NCBI RefSeq assembly: GCF_014705655.1
Contig: NZ_JACXIY010000016.1
Span: forward strand, 1 to 64,000
Reading direction: 5' to 3'
DNA length: 64,000 nucleotides
From: Paenibacillus arenilitoris
GTDB lineage: Bacteria; Bacillota; Bacilli; Paenibacillales; Paenibacillaceae
Within the stretch, counting starts at the first letter, position 1; each line of letters begins with the position of its first letter. Positions 36,117 to 44,772 of the stretch are shown here, piece by piece. The notes under the pieces were generated by a model. The model worked only from the letters and a program-made list of their open reading frames with translations. It did not search any database and was not told where the DNA came from. Made by a program: the position numbers and the translations under genes.

Positions 36117-36758
36117 CTATTCGTTATCTCCCCGATCGAACAGGCCTCTGCGGCGGACCTTCTCGACCGCCTCCTTGCTGCTCTTGACGCCGAACTTTTT
36201 CAGCATTTTGTTGATTTGATTTTTGAGCGTGCTTTCCGCCTTATACAACTTCCGTTCGATCTGCGACTGCGTGTAGCCGGCTTCGATCAGCTCGAACACT
36301 TCCCTCTCCGCTCCGGTCAGCGCTTTAAGCTGTTCCTCCCGCTTTAGCCGCGCCAGCTCCTTAAGCAGCGCATCCATCGGCGCGGGATAATAATGCGCGG
36401 CGCGAATCGCTTGCGGAAGCTCCTTGTAGCGCGATTTCTCCAAATAGTGAACCGCGCCCGCCGTGAACGATTGCGCCATCGACTTCTCGTCGGCTAGCGA
36501 CGTCAGCATGATGATTTTGGCGGACGTCAGCTCGTGCATCATGACCGCCGTCTGAATGCCGTTCAGCTCGCTGCCCTCTAGCTGGATATCCATCAGCACG
36601 ATGTCGAAGCGGGTCGTTCGCGCCAGGCTCAACGCTTCATCCGAATGGGAAGCCGTTCCCGTTACGAGCATATCCTCCTCGCGGTTCAAATAAGAGGTGA
36701 GCGCCTTCACCCAGTCCGCGTCGTCTTCGACAATGAACACTTTAATGTGACTCATCAC
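36117..36758 (-). CDS. NarL/LuxR-family response regulator
   Basis: 213 residues. Receiver with Asp57 (IVLMDIQLEG) and a helix-turn-helix output TGAEREVFELIEAGYTQSQI. The output is slightly unusual: it ends SSKEAVEKVRRRGLF. Its ATG overlaps the kinase stop by 4 bp. Confidence 0.88.
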   Translation of the reverse strand: MMSHIKVFIVEDDADWVKALTSYLNREEDMLVTGTASHSDEALSLARTTRFDIVLMDIQLEGSELNGIQTAVMMHELTSAKIIMLTSLADEKSMAQSFTAGAVHYLEKSRYKELPQAIRAAHYYPAPMDALLKELARLKREEQLKALTGAEREVFELIEAGYTQSQIERKLYKAESTLKNQINKMLKKFGVKSSKEAVEKVRRRGLFDRGDNE

Positions 36759-38095
36759 GGTTGCCTCCCCTTACTATGCGACTCCGCCGTTTTTTTGCGC
36801 GGCCAGATGAGCGATACCTTCGTGCCGCCGCCTTCCCTGCGCGCGATTTCCGCCTTGCCGCCGCTTTTTTGCATCACGTTGTACACATAGGATAGGCCGA
36901 GTCCGAAGTTGCCGCCGGATTTGCCGCTGCTGTAGAACGGTTCGAACGCTTGGGACAGCTTTTCGGGGTCGATGCCGACGCCGTCGTCCAAAATCGACAG
37001 GCAGACGCCACCTTTGTAGGGAAGAAGCCGAAATTCGATAACGCCGCCGCCGGGCATCGCTTCGCTCGCGTTCGTCATGAGGTTCCCGATCGCCTCGCTC
37101 GCGTGCACGGGATCGCAGATGACGACCGGACGAATGGCATATTCGGCGCGATACCGCACCTTGCGCTTCTCCATCAGCCCTTCATGCTGCCTCATGCACG
37201 CATCGGTCAGCAGGTCGAGACGTACCGGCTCTTCGCGCAGAACGATATCCTTCATCTGGCGATGGATCCGGTTCACCATCTCGAGCATATGATTGGCCGA
37301 ATTCGTAATGATCCGCATATGGTGCAGCGATTCCTCGTCTTGCGCGGGGAGCAGCGATTTCAAATTTTCGGTGCTGATCGAAATTTTCCCGATTTCGTTC
37401 TTGATCGTATGATTGAGCATCGCCGCGCCGGTGCTGACCGCCTTCATCGTGCTCTCGAGCGGATCGTGCTCCAGGCGGACCCGAACCCCGAGCACGCCGT
37501 ACACGAACGTGCATAATAACGCAAGCCCGAGCGAGTAGATAATAAAGACCGAGATGTAATGAAAAAAATCGAAATCCGGCGAAAACACTTTCGCCACGTA
37601 AATAAAAGCCAGCACGCCGAGCAGCGTGGGCACGATGATGATCGTCGCGATGAAGCGGCTTCTCCTCGCCCTCGCCTCCCGCTCCATCCAGGTTGAATAG
37701 ACAAGAAGACCGCAGGCAGCCAAATAATAAGGCGCGCTCCACAAGAGCAGCAGTACAAAAAAGAGGCGATCGCCGGATCGAAACGCCGCATAGACGGCCA
37801 TGACGATAACCGGCAGCAGCAGCCAAAGCTTCAGCCTACGCCTTGCCGATCCGCTCGCCGGCATTCCGGCATATACGATGGCGAACACGAGAACGCCGTA
37901 TGGCGTGATCGTATAATTCAGAAACTGCAGCGCCGCTGCGGCTGCGGGCCATTCGGCTGCGGCCGGCAGATTGGCAAGCCCGCCGATCGACGCGCTGCAC
38001 AAAAAAAACGCCGCCCACCGGTTCGTTTCGCCGCTTCTGTTATTCAGCCATATAATGAAGGCCGCCGTGAATAAGGCGATAAAATAAATCAGCAT
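36755..38095 (-). CDS. Membrane histidine kinase with seven-helix sensor
   Basis: 446 residues. About seven helices in the first 205 residues with no large loop, then LNHTIKNEIGKI (His229) and an ATPase domain (NLMTNASEAMPGG, DDGVGI, GLGLSYVYN). The HTIKNE phosphosite is of the HisKA-like/NtrB-like form. Ligand unknown. Operon with the NarL-type regulator. Confidence 0.88.
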   Translation of the reverse strand: MLIYFIALFTAAFIIWLNNRSGETNRWAAFFLCSASIGGLANLPAAAEWPAAAAALQFLNYTITPYGVLVFAIVYAGMPASGSARRRLKLWLLLPVIVMAVYAAFRSGDRLFFVLLLLWSAPYYLAACGLLVYSTWMEREARARRSRFIATIIIVPTLLGVLAFIYVAKVFSPDFDFFHYISVFIIYSLGLALLCTFVYGVLGVRVRLEHDPLESTMKAVSTGAAMLNHTIKNEIGKISISTENLKSLLPAQDEESLHHMRIITNSANHMLEMVNRIHRQMKDIVLREEPVRLDLLTDACMRQHEGLMEKRKVRYRAEYAIRPVVICDPVHASEAIGNLMTNASEAMPGGGVIEFRLLPYKGGVCLSILDDGVGIDPEKLSQAFEPFYSSGKSGGNFGLGLSYVYNVMQKSGGKAEIARREGGGTKVSLIWPRKKTAESHSKGRQP

Positions 38096-38182
38096 GTGAA
38101 GATCCGTCCTGACCTCGTGATATAACGTTTCGCTTCTTCTATCCTAACACAACCGGAAGCCGGAAGCCTCTGCCGCCATCAT

Positions 38183-38220
38183 AAAAAAAACCAACCCTGC
38201 CGCTTGATCGCAGGGTTGGT
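38183..38220 (-). terminator. Terminator of ydjO
   Basis: ACCAACCCTGC and GCAGGGTTGGT form a perfect 11-bp stem followed by eight T on the minus strand. Confidence 0.92.
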
Positions 38221-38236
38221 TGTCGTACGTTTCCTA

Positions 38237-38452
38237 TTAATAGTCCGATTTCGGCTTGCGCGGCTGCGACTTCGCCTTGTTCTGTACGGGCGGAAGATGT
38301 CTCATGCTTCTTAGCATCGGTCCTTTGCATATCGGGCATGCCTGCTCCCCGGCGGCAAATTCGTCCCTGACCCATGCTTTGCATTCGGGGTTTTTGCATT
38401 TGAAAATTTTTGTCGGTATTAGCTTCTGTTTCTCGTCTTCGGTCGTAGCCAC
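38237..38452 (-). CDS. ydjO: YdjO-like cold-inducible zinc-ribbon protein
   Basis: 71 residues. Two CxnC pairs (FKCKNPECKAWVRDEF, ACPICKGPM) form a zinc ribbon as in Bacillus YdjO. RMHLPP-like region and Lys-rich tail. Function unknown; the cold link is from the B. subtilis homologue. Confidence 0.82.
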   Translation of the reverse strand: MATTEDEKQKLIPTKIFKCKNPECKAWVRDEFAAGEQACPICKGPMLRSMRHLPPVQNKAKSQPRKPKSDY

Positions 38453-38499
38453 GCTTGCAAAACTCCTCTTCTTCCCTAACTTATGTCATGAATAAATTG

Positions 38500-39582
38500 T
38501 TATATTTTAAAATAAACGGGCATAACGCATACCGGCTTCGAAACCGTCGTGCTTTTGCCGGTATAACGCAGTTCTCCGCTGTCGCGATCGACGGCGAACG
38601 CCGCGATATTATTCGTGTCGCGATTGGCCGCCAATAAGTAGCGTCCGCTTGGCGTAAGCGCGAAATGACGCGGATGGCCGCCCTCCACGGAGGCATGCTG
38701 CACGTAATTCAGCGTTCCGTTCTTCTCGTCGACCGCATAGACGACGATGCTGTCGTGGCCGCGGTTCGAGCCGTAAACGAATTTGCCGTCCTTCGACACC
38801 GCGATTTCGGCGCATGTATTCTCGCCCTCGAATTCGGCCGGCAGCGTGCTCACCGTTCCCAGCGCATCGAGCCGTCCGCTTGCGGCATCGTATGTAAAGG
38901 CGGTAATCGTCGAATCGACCTCATTGATGACATACGCATACCGCCCGTTCGGATGGAACGAAAGATGTCTCGGACCGGCGCCGGGATGAAGCTCCGTCTC
39001 TCCAAGGCGCTCCAGCTTGCCGTCCCGTACGGCGTAAGTTACGATCCGGTCGAGTCCAAGGTCCTGCACATACAAATAGTTGCCGTCCGGGCTGTACAGC
39101 GAGGAATGAGGATGCGGCCGGTCTTGGCGCTCCGGGTGCACGCTTCGTCCTTCATGCTGCCGCACGTCGAGCACCTCGCCGATCGAGCCGTCCTCCGCGA
39201 TGCGGCTCAAGCCGATCATCCCCCCGCCGTAGCTGGTCACGGTCAAATACCGGCTTTCGGCGTCGCGCTGGATGTGGCAGGTCGTGCCGTCCGTCGTATG
39301 TTGGCGGTTCAACAGGCTGATCGTTCCCGAGGCCGGATCGATCGCGAATGAAGCCGCCGCGCCGATTCGTTGCCCTTCCGGGCTTAGCGTCTCGCAAATG
39401 GCGTACAACCGGTTCCGATCCGCGTCCACGTTCAGAAAGGTCGGATTTTTAATGCCGGCATACTGGTCTAGCAACGTTAATGTGCCCAATTCTTCATCAA
39501 AAGCATACGCGTATACGCCGTTCTCTTCCGCTTCCGCATAGGAACCGACGAATACGAGCAGCCGCTGCCCTTCGTTTGCCAC
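38500..39582 (-). CDS. pgl: Seven-bladed propeller lactonase (6-phosphogluconolactonase-like)
   Basis: 360 residues. Repeated blade strings such as NGVYAYAFDEELGTL, SPDGNYLYVQDLGLDR and HPNGRYAYVINE; the PHPHSSLYSPDG and NRGHDSI strings are typical of the YkgB/Pgl lactonase family. Probably opens phosphogluconolactone in the pentose phosphate pathway; other lactones are possible. Monocistronic. Confidence 0.85.
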   Translation of the reverse strand: MANEGQRLLVFVGSYAEAEENGVYAYAFDEELGTLTLLDQYAGIKNPTFLNVDADRNRLYAICETLSPEGQRIGAAASFAIDPASGTISLLNRQHTTDGTTCHIQRDAESRYLTVTSYGGGMIGLSRIAEDGSIGEVLDVRQHEGRSVHPERQDRPHPHSSLYSPDGNYLYVQDLGLDRIVTYAVRDGKLERLGETELHPGAGPRHLSFHPNGRYAYVINEVDSTITAFTYDAASGRLDALGTVSTLPAEFEGENTCAEIAVSKDGKFVYGSNRGHDSIVVYAVDEKNGTLNYVQHASVEGGHPRHFALTPSGRYLLAANRDTNNIAAFAVDRDSGELRYTGKSTTVSKPVCVMPVYFKI

Positions 39583-39631
39583 GAGCTTCCCCCCAAATCA
39601 AAATTGATTAAGCCGTATCTATTATAATTCG

Positions 39632-39880
39632 TCATTCCGTTTCAGACAAATCCGTTTCGGCATCGTCCAATGGCACCAGAGGCTCGCTTCGCCTCCAGAC
39701 GCTGCCCGTCCAAACGACCCGGTCGCCAAGCCGGATGCCTTTATCCAGCTTGGCAGCCGGGATCGAGACGGTTTTGCCTCCGAATGACACGACGGCCGAA
39801 TCCGTATCGATCCGAACGACCTCGCCGGTACGCTCGATTCGGCAGCTGCCGGCCTTCCCGCCTCCCGATGAATCGAACAT
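39632..39880 (-). CDS. Small beta-rich protein of unknown function
   Basis: 82 residues; its ATG follows the frnE stop with no gap (TGAATG), so it is translationally coupled. The sequence GEVVRIDTDSAVVSFGGKTVSIP looks like a small SH3/OB-type barrel with an acidic tail. No family recognised. Confidence 0.6.
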   Translation of the reverse strand: MFDSSGGGKAGSCRIERTGEVVRIDTDSAVVSFGGKTVSIPAAKLDKGIRLGDRVVWTGSVWRRSEPLVPLDDAETDLSETE

Positions 39881-40603
39881 TCAGCTTTGCGGCTCCCGCT
39901 TCGGCGCGCAGACGCCGTCCGCGCACATGGCGTCCGGGTTGCCTGCTTCGACTTGCACGAGCGTCGGATACTTTTCTTCCCATGCTTTATTTAGCGCATC
40001 CAGGAACACCTCCGGCGATTGCGCGCCCGATACCGCATATTTGCGGTCGATGACATAGAACGGAACGCCGCGGATGCCGAGCCGGCTCCCTTCTTCCTCC
40101 TCCTCGCGCACGACGTCCGCATGAAGGCCGGATTGAAGCGCCGCGGCGGCTTCGTCCGCCGGGAGGCCGACCTCCGCGCACAGCTCGATCAGACGCTCTC
40201 TTTGCCCGATATTGATCCCGTCCGTGAAATGCGCCTTGAATAGCCGTTCCGACAGCTCCTTGTCCTTGCCGTGACCGGCGGCGAAATGCACCATGCGATG
40301 CGCGTCGAACGTATTCGTCTCGACCGTCCCTTCGAAGCGGAACGCAAGGCCGACCGCCGCGGCTTGCTGGGCGACGCTCACGGTCGATGCCTTCGCCTGT
40401 TCGATGCTCATGCCGTATTTGGAGGCGAGCATGCTGAACGTGCTGACGTTCGAATTCGAATCCGCGCCCGGATCCAGCTCGAAGCTGCGGAATGTCGTCT
40501 CGATCTTGTCCTTGTGCGCGAACTTCTCCAGCGCCGCCTCGAACTTCTTTTTGCCGATATAGCAGAACGGACATACGTAATCCGACCAAATTTCCACTTT
40601 CAT
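39881..40603 (-). CDS. DsbA-family oxidoreductase (FrnE-like)
   Basis: 240 residues. Thioredoxin fold with CPFC (11-14) after a short strand, and the long helical insert and GVPFYVIDRKYAVSGAQ typical of FrnE. No signal peptide, so cytoplasmic. Two extra Cys near the C-terminus (CADGVC). Likely disulfide exchange under stress. Confidence 0.88.
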   Translation of the reverse strand: MKVEIWSDYVCPFCYIGKKKFEAALEKFAHKDKIETTFRSFELDPGADSNSNVSTFSMLASKYGMSIEQAKASTVSVAQQAAAVGLAFRFEGTVETNTFDAHRMVHFAAGHGKDKELSERLFKAHFTDGINIGQRERLIELCAEVGLPADEAAAALQSGLHADVVREEEEEGSRLGIRGVPFYVIDRKYAVSGAQSPEVFLDALNKAWEEKYPTLVQVEAGNPDAMCADGVCAPKREPQS

Positions 40604-40689
40604 GCCAATTTCCTCCCCTGCCGCTTTATGTGCGGAATGATCGTTTTCTCCGTTCTATTGTAACACGAATGGTTACGAGTTTAAAAAAA

Positions 40690-40741
40690 CAAAAAACGAT
40701 CGTTCACGCGCCGATTGATCGACAGCGTGAAGACCGTTTTT
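40690..40741 (-). terminator. Terminator of the sleB-like gene
   Basis: On the minus strand an AACGGTCTTCACGC arm pairs with GCGTGAACGATCGTT, followed by a T-run. It lies 11 bases beyond the stop at 40752. Confidence 0.75.
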
Positions 40742-40751
40742 ATTTTCGATA

Positions 40752-41411
40752 TTAGACGGCAAAAATATGCTTTCCGATTTTGGACGTCTGCTTGCGCGAC
40801 CAGATCCAGTCGGATGTCGCCGTGTCGGGGTTGAAGTAATAGAGCGCACCGCTCGTCGGGTCGTAGCCTCGGACGGCTTCGAGCGCCGCTTTGTATGCCG
40901 TCGAATCCGGCTTCAAGTAATATTGCCCGTCGTCGACGGCCGTGAACGCGCGGGGCTGCTCGATCACGCCTCTGATCGTGTCCGGGAAGCTGGAGGAAGC
41001 GAGCCGGTTCATGACGACCGCGCCTACCGCGACTTGCCCCTTGTATGACTCGCCGCGGGCTTCCGCGTAAATGATGCGGGCGAGCAGGTCAAGCTCCTTC
41101 TGGTTGACGGATACCTTTTTCAGCTTGGCCCACGTCTTCTCTCCGGCAACGCCGTCGGCGACGAGGCCGTAATCCTTCTGGAATTTTTGGAGCGACTCCA
41201 GCGTCTCGTTGCCGAAGTAGCTCGTCAAGTCCTCGGTAAAGTAACCGAGCGTCTTAAGCCGATACTGCAAGTCCGGCACGTCGGCGCCGGCGCTTCCCTT
41301 CCCCAGCGTCGCGGGCGGAGCCGCTTCCGCCTGCTGCGCCGGCACGCCTGCCAGCGCCAGCAAAACGGCGAGCAAGGCGGTCATGCTATATTGAATGAAT
41401 CTCTTGTTCAT
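40752..41411 (-). CDS. sleB: SleB-type cell wall hydrolase with peptidoglycan-binding domain
   Basis: 219 residues from ATG at 41411 behind GGGAGG. Signal peptide to about residue 31 (QQAEAA), a PG_binding_1 domain (LQYRLKTLGYF, LQKFQKDYGL, DGVAGEKTW) and a Hydrolase_2 domain (LARIIYAEARGES, GQVAVGAVVMNR). Family members degrade spore cortex during germination. Could also act on vegetative wall. Confidence 0.9.
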   Translation of the reverse strand: MNKRFIQYSMTALLAVLLALAGVPAQQAEAAPPATLGKGSAGADVPDLQYRLKTLGYFTEDLTSYFGNETLESLQKFQKDYGLVADGVAGEKTWAKLKKVSVNQKELDLLARIIYAEARGESYKGQVAVGAVVMNRLASSSFPDTIRGVIEQPRAFTAVDDGQYYLKPDSTAYKAALEAVRGYDPTSGALYYFNPDTATSDWIWSRKQTSKIGKHIFAV

Positions 41412-41792
41412 GTATGGAATGAACCTCCCTTTTCTTTTGCGCGTGCACGAATCATTCGCAAATGAGAATAAGTTTGGAACCCGTCGACTGGCTTTTTCCG
41501 AGTTTAGCATAGCTGCTTAACAAAAGTAACCGGAATCGGGAAATTACATAGATTTACTAATTTGCTTTTCAATAGGATTTTGCGCGATCGAAGGACCGCC
41601 AAGTTCCCGCGTTTAGCGGTCAATCCCCGAGTCGGAATCGACTTTTTTGCCGCATATGCCGTTGTCCCTTAACCTGCCGCTTGCTACAATGGAAATAGCT
41701 AGATCGACCCATTTTGTTTACATAACGATTATTATGTTTCCTTCGAATTCAATTAAGTCGGTTTATTATTAACATCATTAACTAAATGGGAG
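41412..41792. other. Divergent intergenic region sleB/xerS
   Basis: No ORF. A small hairpin AGTCGGAATCGACT with a T-run lies at 41630-41650. AT-rich sequence (TTTACATAACGATTATTATG near 41717) probably holds the xerS promoter. Confidence 0.4.
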
Positions 41793-42902
41793 TGAGCCGT
41801 CATCAATATTTTAAAGCAAAAGGATCGGCTGGAGCTGGATAAGAAGCTGCCGGGCATGCCTTGGTATATCGAGAAATTCATCAACTATAAGCTGCCCGAT
41901 CTCTCGCCCTCGTCGCTCGTCGAATATATGCGGGATTACGAGACGTTTCTGCGCTGGCTGATGGCCGAAGGCTTGTCGGAAGCCCGCGATATGAAGGACG
42001 TGACGCTGCTGGAGCTCGAGAGGCTGCATATGGACAGCATCGACGCCTTTCGGATGTTCCTTTCGACGCATAAGGAAGAGCGGAACAGCAAGACGACGAT
42101 ATCGCGCAAGCTCTCCTCTCTCCGCTCTCTCTTCCATTATCTCAGCCAAATCGCCGAGGACGAAAACTTCTATCCGCTGCTGAAGCGCAACGTCATGGCG
42201 AAGGTCGCGATCAAGCGGACGCACAAGCCGAAGGACACGGCGGCCAAGCTGGAAGGAAAGCTGCTTCAAGAGGAAGAGATATTCGAGTTCATGGCTTACG
42301 TAAAGCGGGATTACGGCGCCGATATCGCATCGAATAAGCAAGCGCTATACGCCTATGAGCTCAATATGGTCCGTGACGCGTGCATGATCGGCTTCATTCT
42401 GCATTCGGGTCTCCGGGTATCGGAGCTCGTCAATTTAAACGTCGACGATATCGACCTGAAGAAGAAGCTTTGCTACGTCTACCGGAAAGGCAAGAACGAC
42501 GATACGTTCAAGACGCCCGTCTATTTCCGGCAGGAAGCGGTTGCCGACCTGCAGACTTATTTGGCCCTTCGCGACGTCCGCTACAAAGCGTCCAAGCGCG
42601 AGAAGGCGTTGTTCCTAGCCATTGCGAACGGTAAAAGCGAAGGCTCGCGCATGACCAAGCGCGCCATCCAGGAGATGGTCATCAAATACGCGAAGCGCTT
42701 CGGCAAGCCCTACTTGTCCGTTCATAAGCTGAGGCACTCGTTCGCCACCGATTACTATTTGCGCAACGACATTTACAAGACGCAGGAGCAGCTTGGACAC
42801 GCTTCGCCGGAGACGACGCAAATTTACGCGCATTTGACCGACAAGACGATGGCCGAAGCGATCGACCGTACCAAAAAAGAGGACGAGGCGGGCAGCGCAT
42901 AA
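41793..42902 (+). CDS. xerS: XerS-like chromosome dimer resolution recombinase, start uncertain
   Basis: 369 residues if started at GTG 41793. From LELDKKLPGMPWYIEKFI on it matches XerS. The catalytic set is complete: SGLRVSEL (Arg), SVHKLRHSF (His, Arg), LGHASPETTQIYAHL (His, Tyr). XerS resolves chromosome dimers alone at a dif site. The usual first residues (MNxxKQKDRLE) appear as INILKQ in another frame (41803) and would join if one A were added near 41821. An ATG at 41856 would cut the N-terminus. Confidence 0.85.
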
Positions 42903-42928
42903 CCGGCGCCGACCGCTTCGTCCTCTTT
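42879..42928. terminator. Bidirectional terminator between xerS and the exporter genes
   Basis: GAGGACGA and TCGTCCTC arms, extended by GCGG/CCGC with bulges, are flanked by AAAAAA on the left and TTTC on the right. It overlaps the end of xerS. Confidence 0.75.
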
Positions 42929-42947
42929 CTATTTCGATATGCGCCCG

Positions 42948-44756
42948 CTAAGTCGAGGTTTGCAGGATGACCGATTCCTGCATCGACAGCTGCGTCAGCA
43001 CGAGATTCGCGTAAATGCCGCCTTTCTCCATAAGCTGCTCGTGCGAGCCTTGCTCGGCAATTCGGCCGTTCTCCACGACAAGGATCAAATCCGCGTCTTT
43101 GATCGTCGACAGCCGGTGCGCGATAATAAAGGCCGTGCGGCCGGCGAGCAGCGTCTGAAGCGCTTCTTGAATATGCTGCTCCGTCTCCGTGTCGACGCTC
43201 GAGGTTGCTTCGTCCAGGATGAGAATGCGCGGATCGGACAGAAGCACGCGGCCGAACGCCAGCAGCTGCCGCTGTCCGACCGACAGCTTCGAGCCGCGCT
43301 CCTCGACCTCCGTCCGGTAGCCGTGCGACAGCTGCGCGACGACGCGGTCGAGCCTGACGCTTTCTCCGGCTTTGACTAGCTGTTCGTCGGTTGCCCCTTC
43401 GTTGCCGTAGCGCAGGTTATCCTCCACCGTTCCCGCGAAGATGAACGAATCCTGCAGGACGATGCCCATCTGCTTGCGCAGCGACTCCAGCGTAGCCTCC
43501 TTCACGTCCATGCCGTCGATCCGGACGGTCCCGCCGGTCGCGTCATAGAAGCGCATAAGCAGATTGACGATCGTGCTCTTGCCGGCGCCGGTCGGTCCGA
43601 CGAGCGCGACCCGCTGCCCCGGCTGCACGCGGAAGGACACGTTATGCAGCACATCCGGCTTATTCGGCTCGTAGCGGAACGAGACGTTGTCGAAGACGAC
43701 TTCTCCGCGAATAGTCGGCAGCTCGCGCGCTTTGCTGCTGTTCGTCACTTCGGGCTCGGTGTCCAATATTTCGAATATCCGCTCCGCCGAGGCCATTGCC
43801 GACAGCAGCTGGCTATATACTTTGGACAATGCGCTCAGCGGTCCCCAGAACCGCCATAAGTAATTGATGAAGGCCATAATGAAACCGAGCGTAAGGGCTT
43901 CCTCCATGACGCGTACCGCACCATACCATACGACGATGCACGTGCCGATCATGCCGATCATTTCGACTAACGGATACACCGTCGATTCGAGCGTTACGGC
44001 TTTCATGAACGCTTCTTTATTCCTCGTATTAATGCCGTTGAATTTCTCGTTGTTTATCCGCCCGCGAGAGAATGCCTGAATGACGCGAATGCCTTGGATC
44101 GTCTCGTTCAAATTGCCGTTAATCGCCGACATCGTGGCGCGCGAGCGCGACCAGGAGCCTTCGATCTTCGGCCTCAGCTTCGCAATGATCCAATAAAGCA
44201 GCGGAAGCATGGTGAACGACAAGAGCGCCAGCTGCCAATCCATCCAGAACAAAATAACGACGATGCCGAGCAAATGCGTCGTCTCCATCACCATTGTAAT
44301 CAAGCCGCCGTTAATAAGCTCGCCGATCGCGTTCGTGTCGTTCGTGATTCGCGACATAATTTTGCCCGCCGGCCGTCCGTCGAAGAAGCGGAACGACAGC
44401 GACTGAAGATGGTTGAACAGCTGCTGGCGCAAGTCGAACAAAATGCGCTGTCCGGTAAAATTGATCCATCGCGTATGCATGAAGCTGAACAGCCAGCTGA
44501 TGAGGCGGATGCCCAGCAAGACCGAGCCCAAAATATGAATGACGGCAAAATTGCCCTTAATAATGCCCTCGTCGATAATATAAGCGAGCATGATCGGCTC
44601 GGCTAAGCTGAGCAGCATGTTGAACAGGACGATGACGACGACCGCAGTCATCAATCGGCGGTACGGCACCAAATACCGCATCATCCGCTTCATGTACTTG
44701 ACGTTAAACGGCTTCTCTTCGATTTCGTCGTCCGTATCCCACTCCGCTTGACTCAT
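42948..44756 (-). CDS. ABC exporter half-transporter 2 (membrane + ATPase)
   Basis: 602 residues. Six-helix exporter domain (about 30-320), then ATPase with GPTGAGKST, signature LSVGQRQLLAFG and ILILDEATSSVD. It resembles YknV/YfiC/BmrD partners of heterodimeric multidrug exporters. 16 bp after the gene for its likely partner. Confidence 0.9.
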   Translation of the reverse strand: MSQAEWDTDDEIEEKPFNVKYMKRMMRYLVPYRRLMTAVVVIVLFNMLLSLAEPIMLAYIIDEGIIKGNFAVIHILGSVLLGIRLISWLFSFMHTRWINFTGQRILFDLRQQLFNHLQSLSFRFFDGRPAGKIMSRITNDTNAIGELINGGLITMVMETTHLLGIVVILFWMDWQLALLSFTMLPLLYWIIAKLRPKIEGSWSRSRATMSAINGNLNETIQGIRVIQAFSRGRINNEKFNGINTRNKEAFMKAVTLESTVYPLVEMIGMIGTCIVVWYGAVRVMEEALTLGFIMAFINYLWRFWGPLSALSKVYSQLLSAMASAERIFEILDTEPEVTNSSKARELPTIRGEVVFDNVSFRYEPNKPDVLHNVSFRVQPGQRVALVGPTGAGKSTIVNLLMRFYDATGGTVRIDGMDVKEATLESLRKQMGIVLQDSFIFAGTVEDNLRYGNEGATDEQLVKAGESVRLDRVVAQLSHGYRTEVEERGSKLSVGQRQLLAFGRVLLSDPRILILDEATSSVDTETEQHIQEALQTLLAGRTAFIIAHRLSTIKDADLILVVENGRIAEQGSHEQLMEKGGIYANLVLTQLSMQESVILQTST

Positions 44757-44772
44757 GGCTTTCCCTCCCTCA

